Assembly (NCBI GenBank): GCA_030040475.1 | Contig: JASHTQ010000219.1 | Location: 1-21,353, forward strand | Direction: 5' to 3' | DNA length: 21,353 nt | Source: Streptosporangiaceae bacterium | Lineage (GTDB): Bacteria; Actinomycetota; Actinomycetes; Streptosporangiales; Streptosporangiaceae | Shown here: positions 15,290 through 21,353 of the stretch, piece by piece | Layout of the letters: every line of letters begins with the position of its first letter | Position numbering within the stretch: position 1 is the first letter of the stretch | Program-made: the position numbers and the translations under genes | The notes under the pieces: generated by a model | What the model was told of the DNA's origin: nothing | What the model saw: only the letters and a program-made list of their open reading frames with translations | Database searches by the model: none

Positions 15290-15626
15290 CTCGTTCCGGA
15301 GGGCGGCATGTGGGGCTACCTACTCACCCGATCACCAAACGCTCAACGCGATTTTCCGGACCGACTGGAACCCGAGGGGCATCCGGCTGGCCGGATTCGT
15401 CCATTCGCATCCGTCCGGGTTCACGCGGCCCTCTGCGGACGATCTCCACTACGCCGAGAGAATCCTGGCGGCGATCCCGGACCTGCCCTTTCTTTTCCTT
15501 CCGATCGTGCAGACCAGGCCAGACACGGGCTCGTTCAAGCTAGCGCCGTTCGTGGTGTTCCGTGCGGCCGAGTCGGTCACGTGCCACCCGGTGGCGCTGG
15601 AGCTGATAGACGTAAGAGGCGCTTAA
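15261..15626 (+). pseudogene. JAMM/MPN metalloprotease fragment lacking its N-terminal part
   Basis: A 121-residue frame whose core is the JAMM zinc motif H48-x-H50-x7-S58-x2-D61 in FVHSHPSGFTRPSADD. It is preceded by TYSPDHQTLNAIFRTDWNP and followed by a hydrophobic LPFLFLPIVQTRPDTGSF strand pair. JAMM proteases remove ubiquitin-like or peptide tags and need a Glu on an earlier strand. No Glu occurs before the HxH motif in this frame, and only 47 residues precede it, of which the first 15 or so lie over or next to the vapC 3' end. I infer that the N-terminal strand with the Glu was deleted. The start at ATG 15261 (or 15267) is only formal. No ubiquitin-like, E1 or E2 partner is in the window. 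Confidence 0.65.
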
Positions 15627-15677
15627 CCGGCCGCCTCGGCTCGGCCCGGTGCTCGTCGCCCAGTGACCGGTGATGGG

Positions 15678-17081
15678 TCAGCCGCTGATGACCTGGGGGA
15701 CGGACACCGCCTTGAGGCCCTCGACGCCGAACTCGAGGCCGTACCCGGAGCGCTTGGCGCCGCCGAACGGGATGCGGGGGTCGATTCCGCCGTGACTGTT
15801 GATCCACACGGTCCCGGCCTGCAGCCGTGCGGCGATCGCCAGGGCCTTGTCCCGGTCGGCGGACCACACCGAAGCGCCGAGGCCGACGTCGACGGCGTTG
15901 GCCCACTCGATCGCCTGCTCCAGGTCGGTGTACCTGATGATGGGCAGGGCCGGGCCGAACTGCTCCTCCTGCACCAGCGGAGCGGCGTTATCGATGTCGG
16001 CGACGAGGGTCTTCGGGTAGAAGTACCCCGGGGCGTCGCGATCCGGGTCGCCGCCCGTCACGATGCGCGCGCCGCGTGCCTTGGCGTCCTCGACGAGGCG
16101 GTTGACGACGTTCCATTGCATCCGGTTCTGCAACGGACCCAGGACGTTGCCCTCGTCCAGGCCGACTCCCATCGGGATCTTGGCCGTGATCCCGGCCAGC
16201 GCGTCCACCACCTGGTCGTAGATGGCATCCGGCACGTAGAGCCGCTTCATCGCGGCACAGGTCTGGCCGTTGTTGATGAACGCGCCCCAGAACAGGCCCT
16301 CGGCGATCGCCTGCGGGTCGACGTCGGGCAGCAGGATGCCCGCGTCGTTGCCGCCGAGCTCCAGGGTGAGCCTGGACAGGTTCCCCGCGGACGCCTCGAC
16401 GACCTTCATCCCGGTCTGCACCGAGCCGGTGAACATCACCTTGCCGACACGGCGGTCACGGACCAGGGCGTCCCCCACGTCGCCCGCCCCGGTAACGACG
16501 GTCAGCACCCCTGGCGGCAGCGCCTCGTTGAGGACCTCCGTGATAGCCAGGCCGCTGAGCGTGGTGTACTCGCTCGGCTTTTGCACCACCGTGTTGCCCA
16601 TCCGCAGCGCCGGGGTGATCTGCCAGCACGCGATGATCATCGGCCAGTTCCACGGGGTGATCGCGCCTACTACGCCGATTGGCCGGTAGCGCAGCTCGGC
16701 GTGGCCGGCGGGCTCGTCGACGAGGACTTGGACGGGTAGCGGCGTGCCGGCGGCGGCCCGCACCCATGCGGCGCAGCCCGCCACCTCGAAGCGCGCGCCC
16801 AGCCCGTTCATGGTCTTGCCCTGCTCCCGGCTGACGACGTAGGCGAGCTGCTCGGCACGGGCGTCGATGGCGTCCGCCGCGCGCATGAGCGCGGCGGAGC
16901 GCTCCTCGTCGGCCAGCGCCGCCCAGCCCGGCTGGGCCGCGGCGGCCGTCGTGACCGCAGCGGCAACGTCGTCCGGGGCGCCGAACGCGACCCGGCCGAT
17001 AACCTCGCCGGTCGCCGGATCCTTGATCTCGGTGCCGCTGTCCGCGCTGACGCGGGCGAGTAGGGCTTCGCGCTCTTCCAC
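15678..17081 (-). CDS. Aldehyde dehydrogenase, second gene of an ALDH pair
   Basis: A 467-residue aldehyde dehydrogenase. Key residues from GTG 17081 are N145 in AITPWNWPM, K168 in TVVQKPSEYT, E241 in LTLELGGNDAG, and the nucleophile C275 in NNGQTCAAMKR. RIPFGGAKRSGYGLEFG closes the domain. The LELGGNDAGI and GQTCAAMKR contexts resemble a subgroup of short NAD-dependent ALDHs distinct from the ALDH1/2-like gene at 6383. GTG 17081 is selected because GAGGAG lies 6 nt upstream, although the frame stays open to 17375. The upstream ALDH stops 64 bp away on the same strand, so they form an operon. The terminator is unclear: the stop converges with the JAMM fragment, 51 bp away. Confidence 0.92.
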   Translation of the reverse strand: MEEREALLARVSADSGTEIKDPATGEVIGRVAFGAPDDVAAAVTTAAAAQPGWAALADEERSAALMRAADAIDARAEQLAYVVSREQGKTMNGLGARFEVAGCAAWVRAAAGTPLPVQVLVDEPAGHAELRYRPIGVVGAITPWNWPMIIACWQITPALRMGNTVVQKPSEYTTLSGLAITEVLNEALPPGVLTVVTGAGDVGDALVRDRRVGKVMFTGSVQTGMKVVEASAGNLSRLTLELGGNDAGILLPDVDPQAIAEGLFWGAFINNGQTCAAMKRLYVPDAIYDQVVDALAGITAKIPMGVGLDEGNVLGPLQNRMQWNVVNRLVEDAKARGARIVTGGDPDRDAPGYFYPKTLVADIDNAAPLVQEEQFGPALPIIRYTDLEQAIEWANAVDVGLGASVWSADRDKALAIAARLQAGTVWINSHGGIDPRIPFGGAKRSGYGLEFGVEGLKAVSVPQVISG

Positions 17082-17145
17082 TAGGTCTCCTCGGGTGCAG
17101 AAGGTCTTGGGGATCTGACGGCCGGCGATTGCCGCGGGCCTGTCC

Positions 17146-18645
17146 CTACCGGATAGTGCCGTGGTAGCGGGCGGTTGGGCCGTCGAGCAGTATGGCCTTC
17201 GACTCCAGGAACGGCAGCAGCCCGTCGATACCGCCCTCGCGGCCGATGCCGGACTGCTTGAACCCGCCGTGACCCATGTCGAAGTCCGACTTGAAACCGT
17301 TGTGGCCGACCGCGCCCGTCCGCATCTGCCCCGCCACTTCGCGGGCACGCTCCACGTCACTGGTGAACACGGCACCGTGCAGGCCGTAGATCGTGTCGTT
17401 GGCGATGCGCACCGCGTCGGCCTCGTCAGCGGCCGGGATCACCGAGAGCACCGGGCCGAAGATCTCCTCCTGCGCGATGACCGAGGAGTTGTCGACGTTC
17501 CCGAACACGGTCGGCTCGACGTACCAGCCGCGGTCCAGCCCAGCGGGCCGGCCGCCGCCGGTGGCGAGCGTCGCCCCATCCTCGACGCCGCGGGCGACGT
17601 AGCCCTCGACCCGGTCGCGCTGGCGCTCGGCGGCCAGCGGCCCCATCTGGGTCGCCGGGTCGAACGGATCGCCGACCCTGACCTTGGAGAACGCCGCGGC
17701 CAGCGCCTCGACCATTGCGTCGTGCCGCGGCCGGGAGACCACGATCCTGGTCAGCGACGCGCAGACCTGGCCCGACAGCAGGCACTCGGCCTGCGCGAGC
17801 TGCTGCGCGGCAAACTCGATGTCCGCGTCGTCCAGGACGACGGCGGCGGACTTGCCGCCGAGCTCAAGCGTGCACCGGGCGATCCGCTCGCCGCACAGCG
17901 AGGCGATCCGCCGTCCGGCCGCGGTCGACCCGGTGAAGGTAATCTTGTCGACCCTGGGGTCGCGGACGAGCAGCTCGGAGACCCCGCGGTCGGCGGTGAG
18001 CACGTTGAGCACCCCGGCAGGCAGGCCCACCACCTCCGCGGCTTCCGAGATCAGGTACCCCTCGCCCGGAGCCTCCGGCGACGACTTGAGGATCACCGTG
18101 CACCCGGCGAGCAACGCCGGGGCGAGCTTCATGCTGATCAGGCCCATCGGCGCGTTCCACGGGATGATCGCCCCGACCACGCCGACCGGCTCCTTGACGA
18201 CCAGCCCGAAGCCGCCGCGCGCGGGTGTGGCCGGGCGTTCCCACTCGAACGTTTCGGCTAGGTCCGCGTACTGGTTGAATGTGTGACGCGCGCCCGCCGC
18301 GGCCCCGCTCGCGACGGCGGCGATCACGCCCGACTCGCGCGGCCACATCTGGGTGATGTCGCCGGAACGCCGGACGACCTCCGCGCCCAGCGCGCGCAGG
18401 TAAGCCGCTCGCTCCGCGTGCGTGAGGCGCGGCCACGGCCCGCTGTCGAACGCCGCCCGCGCCGCGGCCACCGCCCGGTCCATGTCGACCGCCTGAGCCT
18501 CGGCAACGGTGAGGTAGACCTCCTCGCTGTGGGAATCGATCACCGTGATCGTGGAGCCCGACGAGGGCGCCACCCACTGCCCGCCGATGAAGAAGCGATC
18601 GGTGTGCCCGATCGGCACCGTGACGCCACTAGCCAAGCCGGCCAT
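17146..18645 (-). CDS. Aldehyde dehydrogenase, first gene of an ALDH pair
   Basis: A 499-residue aldehyde dehydrogenase. From ATG 18645 the cofactor and catalytic residues are N164 in IIPWNAPMG, K187 in VILKSSPEAP, E261 in TLELGGKSAA, and C295 in SGQVCASLTR. FTGSTAAGRRI and the terminal GGFKQSGIGREGG are also present. The SGQVCASLTR and KSSPEAP contexts are typical of actinobacterial ALDHs used on alcohol, terpenoid or aromatic side chains, but the substrate is not determinable. ATG 18645 has AGGAGG five bases upstream; codons before it are arginine/alanine-rich and non-family. It heads a two-ALDH operon with the gene ending at 15678. An inverted repeat at 18712-18730 lies in its leader. Confidence 0.92.
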   Translation of the reverse strand: MAGLASGVTVPIGHTDRFFIGGQWVAPSSGSTITVIDSHSEEVYLTVAEAQAVDMDRAVAAARAAFDSGPWPRLTHAERAAYLRALGAEVVRRSGDITQMWPRESGVIAAVASGAAAGARHTFNQYADLAETFEWERPATPARGGFGLVVKEPVGVVGAIIPWNAPMGLISMKLAPALLAGCTVILKSSPEAPGEGYLISEAAEVVGLPAGVLNVLTADRGVSELLVRDPRVDKITFTGSTAAGRRIASLCGERIARCTLELGGKSAAVVLDDADIEFAAQQLAQAECLLSGQVCASLTRIVVSRPRHDAMVEALAAAFSKVRVGDPFDPATQMGPLAAERQRDRVEGYVARGVEDGATLATGGGRPAGLDRGWYVEPTVFGNVDNSSVIAQEEIFGPVLSVIPAADEADAVRIANDTIYGLHGAVFTSDVERAREVAGQMRTGAVGHNGFKSDFDMGHGGFKQSGIGREGGIDGLLPFLESKAILLDGPTARYHGTIR

Positions 18646-18711
18646 CAGGCCTCCTGCCTCCGCTGCTGAGCCATAAGGGCGCCGGGCGGCGACAGCCGGG
18701 CCCCTCACCGC

Positions 18712-18730
18712 GTAGTCTCACTGTGACTAC
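18712..18730. promoter_or_regulatory. Inverted repeat GTAGTC-N7-GACTAC upstream of the ALDH pair
   Basis: Perfect 6-bp arms (18712-18717 and 18725-18730) lie 67-85 bp before the start of the first ALDH of the operon. Next to it are GGACCAGGTCC (18737-18747) and two CCTAGG copies (18733-18738, 18756-18761). This cluster of symmetric words suggests a repressor-binding region, but no cognate regulator is adjacent. Confidence 0.4.
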
Positions 18731-18865
18731 AGCCTAGGACCAGGTCCCGGTGCGGCCTAGGAAGCATCCGGACAATCTCGACGGCCGCCGAGTTGGGCTA
18801 CCGCACAATCAGGCGGCCGGATTTCCACCGGATCGGGTAGGACCGATCCCGCATGGAGGCGGACC

Positions 18866-19291
18866 TTACCATCTCGCCTCGACAGGCGTCAGGATGTCGC
18901 CATGGCGGTGGATGACGCGCCACTGCCCGTCTTCCCGACGGTAGATCTGCGTTGCCCGCAGCGTCATGCCCTTGTCCTCGCGGTCCTCGGCGTACGCGTA
19001 GTGTTCGAGCTCGACGGTGAACGCGAGATTCCCGTCCAGCGCCGTCGCCATGTTCTCGGCGCGCCAGCCGTCGAAGTGCTGGGTCTTCGACGCCGCCGTG
19101 AGCAGCTCGCGGACGGCATCGAAGCCGACCTGATAGCCGCCGATCGCGGCCATGATCGTCACGTCGCCGGCGTGCGACCACAGCTCGAGGAACGTCTCGG
19201 GATGGCCTTGGCTCTGCGCGGTGATGGCGGCGTGGCAGCGATCCACGAATGCTCTGAGCTCACGCATCGACGATGATTCCTGTTCCGGCAT
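18866..19291 (-). CDS. NTF2/SnoaL-like fold protein (DUF4440-type)
   Basis: A 141-residue protein with the pattern of nuclear-transport-factor-2-like proteins. The first helix is FVDRCHAAITAQSQGHPETFLELWS. Then come DVTIMAAIGGYQVGFDAVRELLTAAS, the strand NLAFTVELEHYAYAEDREDKGMTLRATQIYRREDGQWRVIHRHGDIL, and a short tail. Members act as small-molecule isomerases, cyclases or uncharacterised binding proteins. The start ATG 19291 has AAGGAG 8 nt upstream; a GTG 21 bp further up is less likely. The gene is alone on its strand between the ALDH pair and the tetR gene. Two palindromic elements lie in its 5' region at 19342-19366 and 19421-19438. Confidence 0.82.
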   Translation of the reverse strand: MPEQESSSMRELRAFVDRCHAAITAQSQGHPETFLELWSHAGDVTIMAAIGGYQVGFDAVRELLTAASKTQHFDGWRAENMATALDGNLAFTVELEHYAYAEDREDKGMTLRATQIYRREDGQWRVIHRHGDILTPVEARW

Positions 19292-19341
19292 TGTGATGTC
19301 TCCTTCGGTCACTGGCGATGGCGAAGCCGATAGTGACGATG

Positions 19342-19366
19342 CGGAAGATCCGAGGATCCTCTTCCG
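19342..19366 (-). promoter_or_regulatory. Stem-loop CGGAAGA/TCTTCCG in the NTF2-like leader
   Basis: Perfect 7-bp arms CGGAAGA (19342-19348) and TCTTCCG (19360-19366) enclose an 11-nt loop containing GAGGATCC. It lies 51-75 bp before the NTF2-like start and could be an RNA hairpin in the leader or a DNA operator. Confidence 0.35.
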
Positions 19367-19420
19367 TTGCGATCACGCGGTTGTTCCTTGTGATCGTCGT
19401 CCGCGGCGGAACCGGGCCGC

Positions 19421-19438
19421 TTCAGTCAACTGACTGAA
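19421..19438. promoter_or_regulatory. 18-bp palindrome TTCAGTCAACTGACTGAA, candidate operator
   Basis: TTCAGTCA and TGACTGAA form perfect 8-bp arms around AC. The length and compact symmetry are like sites of dimeric winged-helix (MarR/PadR-type) or TetR-type repressors. It is about 130 bp before the NTF2-like gene. It differs from the TetR/SDR operator at 20298-20352, so another regulator is implied. Confidence 0.45.
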
Positions 19439-19659
19439 CAGGCGGACGGCGCGGATTTCCATGGCGTGCGCACCGGCGCGCTGAGCGGCCGCTGCGGCCG
19501 CGGCCGCCCGGTACGAGAGGTCGGCGGCGAAGACCGCTGCCTTCAGCCTGGAGGCCATGCACGCGGCCCACGCCATCAACGGGCCGACCTTCGCCCGGGC
19601 CATCGTCACGACCGAAGACCTGGTCCCCCGGCGCCCTTCGATCCTCCTGCGGAGTCGCG

Positions 19660-20280
19660 TTATGCCGTCCCTGCTGCCTCGGCCAGGGCCTGGATGCGGT
19701 CGAGCATGGCGTCGAGCGCCACCTCGAGCGGCCGGGTGTCGCGCTGGACCTGGGCCAGGAGCAGGCCGCCCTGCAGGGCGGCGAGCGTGGCGAGGGCAAG
19801 GTCGTCGGGGTTCACGCCGGCCGGGAGGTCGCCGCGGGCGTGCATGGCCCGGAGCCCGTCGCGGATCCTGGCCTCCCAGCGACGGAACCCGCGGGCCACG
19901 GCCATGCGCGCCGCGTCGTCGGTCTCGGCCACCTCGGCGCCCAGGGTGCCGATCGGGCAGCCCCCCCGGCACCCGAGCGAGCGCTGGTGCTCGACCAGCA
20001 GGTCACGCCAGGCCCGCAGGCCGGGCACCGTGTCGAGGTGGTCGAGGTGAGTCCCCTGGGTCTCCAGGACCGTGTCGGCCTGGTGGTCGATGACGGCGCG
20101 GACCAGCGCCTGCTTGTCCTCGAAGTAGTGGTACACCTGAGAGCCGCTCACCCCGGCCGCCGCCCTGATGTCCTCCAGCGTGGTCTCGGCCACGCCGCGC
20201 TCGAAGATGAGCTCCGCCGCGGCCGCGACGATCCGCTCCCGCGTCTCGCGTCCCCGGCGGGTCAGCCGTCGTTCTGTCAT
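19660..20280 (-). CDS. TetR-family transcriptional repressor
   Basis: A 206-residue TetR-type regulator. The N-terminal helix-turn-helix domain spans about 12-60 (RERIVAAAAELIFERGVAETTLEDI, then AAGVSGSQVYHYFEDKQALV). The C-terminal ligand domain includes LGCRGGCPIGTLGAEVAETDDAARMAV and LATLAALQGGLLLAQVQRDTRPLEVALD. This resembles the LmrA/YxaF-like subgroup of TetR regulators, which sense hydrophobic or drug-like ligands. It diverges from the SDR gene. The 87-bp space between their starts holds a 19-bp near-perfect inverted repeat, so it most likely represses both itself and the SDR. ATG 20280 is the only sensible start; the SD is weak and translation may be leaderless. Confidence 0.92.
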   Translation of the reverse strand: MTERRLTRRGRETRERIVAAAAELIFERGVAETTLEDIRAAAGVSGSQVYHYFEDKQALVRAVIDHQADTVLETQGTHLDHLDTVPGLRAWRDLLVEHQRSLGCRGGCPIGTLGAEVAETDDAARMAVARGFRRWEARIRDGLRAMHARGDLPAGVNPDDLALATLAALQGGLLLAQVQRDTRPLEVALDAMLDRIQALAEAAGTA

Positions 20281-20297
20281 GTCAGGACGCTAGCACA

Positions 20298-20352
20298 AAC
20301 TGGATTGGACAACCCAGTTTTGTCTTGCCATAGTGGGTTATCCAATCCAGTT
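20298..20352. promoter_or_regulatory. TetR/SDR divergent operator-promoter with two inverted sites
   Basis: AACTGGATTGGACAACCCA (20298-20316) recurs in inverse orientation as TGGGTTATCCAATCCAGTT (20334-20352), with one mismatch in 19. The left copy is itself an imperfect palindrome with half-site ACTGGnTTG (20299-20318). A possible SDR promoter reads TTGGAC (20305-20310), 18 bp, CATAGT (20329-20334), so the left site covers the -35 and the right site the start region. The mirror arrangement would serve tetR. Promoter boxes are tentative; the repeat is certain. Confidence 0.8.
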
Positions 20353-20367
20353 ACCGGAGGCAGAGAC

Positions 20368-21126
20368 ATGACAATCACTCACGCTGACCTGGCCGGGGAG
20401 ACCGCGCTGGTGACCGGGGCGACCAGCGGCATCGGGCGGGCGGCCGCCCTCCTGCTGGCCCGGCGCGGCGCGCACGTCCTGGTCAGCGGCCGGGACGGCG
20501 GGCGCGGCGACGCTGTCGTGGCGGAGATCCGCGCGGCCGGCGGCAAGGCCGACTTCGTCGCCGCGGACCTGGCAGACGCCGGGTCGGTGCGGGCGCTGGC
20601 CCGCCGGGCCGTCGAACTCGGCGGCGGGCACGTCGACATCCTGGTCAACAACGCCGGCGTGGCCCCGTTCGGCCCCACCCAGGGTGCCACCGACGCGGAC
20701 ATCGACACGGCCTACGCCGTCAACGTCAAGGCACCGTTCATCCTGACCGGCGAGCTCGCGCCCGCCATGGCGGCCCGCGGCAAGGGCTCGATCGTCAACG
20801 TGCTGACCATGGTCGCCCAGTTCGGCGTGGCCGGCATGGCGCTGTACGGCTCAAGCAAGGCCGCGCTGACCCTGCTCACCAAGGCGTGGGCGGCCGAGTT
20901 CGGCCCGAGCGGCGTCCGGGTCAACGCGGTCAGCCCCGGCCCCACCAGGACCGAGGGCACCGCGGTGATGGGCGACCAGCTGGACCGGCTCGCCTCGCTA
21001 GCCCCGGCCGGCCGCCCGGCCGCCCCGGAGGAGATCGCCTCGGCGATCAGCTACCTGGCCGGCGACGCGGCCAGCTTCGTCCACGGCGCCGTCCTCGACG
21101 TGGACGGCGGCCGCCACGCGGCCTAG
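20368..21126 (+). CDS. Short-chain dehydrogenase/reductase (SDR)
   Basis: A 252-residue classical SDR, an NAD(P)-dependent oxidoreductase of alcohol/ketone substrates. The Rossmann motif TGATSGIG is at 16-23, D67 in AADLAD, NNAG at 94-97, N119 in AVNVKAPF, Y160 and K164 in ALYGSSKAA, and the closing PGPTRTEG and SFVHGAVLDVDGG. The position 13 residues before the catalytic Tyr, normally Ser, is T147 in NVLTMVAQFG, which is unusual though Thr could keep the hydroxyl. ATG 20368 has GGAGG 7 nt upstream. The gene is divergent from tetR and is probably its repressed target; the inducer may be the SDR substrate or a related compound. Confidence 0.93.
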   Translation: MTITHADLAGETALVTGATSGIGRAAALLLARRGAHVLVSGRDGGRGDAVVAEIRAAGGKADFVAADLADAGSVRALARRAVELGGGHVDILVNNAGVAPFGPTQGATDADIDTAYAVNVKAPFILTGELAPAMAARGKGSIVNVLTMVAQFGVAGMALYGSSKAALTLLTKAWAAEFGPSGVRVNAVSPGPTRTEGTAVMGDQLDRLASLAPAGRPAAPEEIASAISYLAGDAASFVHGAVLDVDGGRHAA

Positions 21127-21315
21127 CCCCGGCCGCCTGTCGGGCAGAACACGGGACGCGAGCGTTTCGGCCGACCGCGCACCACCGCCCGTTCGGGAAA
21201 TGTCTCTTGTTGACGGGCCCGGCTCGCCTCCCGCACATGGCGGCAGGTTCCGCCGCTGGCCATGAGGCATCTGACCCTGTCCGAGTTCAGGCCGCGGGCC
21301 GAGGTACCAGCAATA

Positions 21316-21339
21316 GTTCCCTCCGGGAACCAGGTTCCC
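21316..21339. repeat. Alternating GTTCCC/GGGAAC half-sites
   Basis: GTTCCC (21316-21321), GGGAACC (21325-21331) and GGTTCCC (21333-21339) form two nested inverted repeats, the second being a 15-bp palindrome with a single central base. They lie at the window edge in the 227-bp non-coding tail after the SDR, perhaps in the promoter of a downstream gene or a terminator stem. Nothing else is evident in 21127-21353. Confidence 0.5.
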
Positions 21340-21353
21340 TTGCCGGTAACTAG

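Larger units (their letters stand above)
19292..19659. other. Intergenic region with two palindromic elements
   Basis: No gene is supported in this 368-bp region between the NTF2-like start and the tetR stop. Long open frames cross it on both strands, but they are alanine/arginine-rich and do not resemble a family. It contains the two symmetric elements listed separately and a GCGGCCGC-rich block near 19487-19508. Confidence 0.5.

Noticed and set aside
15663..16739. 358-codon plus-strand open frame opposite the second ALDH
   Set aside because: No family features; mirror frame of a well-supported gene.
17161..18261. 366-codon plus-strand open frame opposite the first ALDH
   Set aside because: Arginine-rich with no domain pattern, complementary to the ALDH codons.
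19373..19972. Minus-strand frame through the palindrome and the tetR 3' end
   Set aside because: It overlaps tetR in another frame and is alanine/arginine-rich; the palindrome inside it is better read as a regulatory site.
1..21353. CRISPR array, tRNA or rRNA genes, prophage genes, biosynthetic cluster
   Set aside because: No regularly spaced repeats, tRNA-like folds, phage structural genes or polyketide/peptide synthases were recognised in reading both strands.

Overview
The window is chromosomal DNA of a high-GC actinomycete. Evidence for this is the very high GC content with GC-rich third codon positions, frequent GTG starts, two LLM-type (F420-dependent family) oxidoreductases, and TetR, VOC, VapBC and YefM/YoeB genes of actinobacterial character. 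I cannot name a genus. I see no tRNA, rRNA, CRISPR array, phage structural gene or biosynthetic cluster.

Layout. 1-2437: the 3' part of an acetoacetyl-CoA synthetase gene, then an LLM oxidoreductase whose leader holds three tandem 13-bp repeats, each with a Shine-Dalgarno-like core. 2492-5918: a DUF1330 gene (minus strand), an OmpR-type response regulator with a soluble GAF-PAS histidine kinase, and a VOC/glyoxalase-fold gene behind a small inverted repeat. 6383-7906: an aldehyde dehydrogenase. 7907-10807: a damaged ABC export locus. The ATPase frame begins with the N-terminus of an IS1634-like transposase, fused in frame just before Walker A, and the FtsX-like permease behind it is frameshifted. 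11203-12132: a second LLM oxidoreductase. 12668-15626: an accessory island with a yefM/yoeB toxin-antitoxin pair and its palindromic operator, a peptidase E, a small CxxC/HxxxxH protein, a vapBC pair, and a JAMM/MPN metalloprotease fragment that lacks the part carrying the catalytic Glu. 15678-18645 (minus strand): two aldehyde dehydrogenases in tandem behind an inverted repeat. 18866-19291 (minus): an NTF2/SnoaL-like gene with two palindromic elements in its leader. 19660-21126: a TetR repressor diverging from an SDR oxidoreductase, with a 19-bp near-perfect inverted repeat between them. 21127-21353: non-coding, ending in alternating GTTCCC/GGGAAC half-sites.

How the genes may work together. 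Most of the window reads as catabolic or redox accessory metabolism: three aldehyde dehydrogenases, an SDR, two LLM oxidoreductases, an acyl-CoA synthetase and a VOC protein, in several small units with their own operator-like repeats. The toxin-antitoxin island and the damaged ABC locus look like a plastic part of the chromosome where insertion and deletion have occurred.

I found no convincing complete new defence or biosynthetic system. The most unusual objects are the transposase-ABC chimera, the truncated JAMM gene next to vapC, the tandem SD repeats, and the symmetric TetR/SDR operator.
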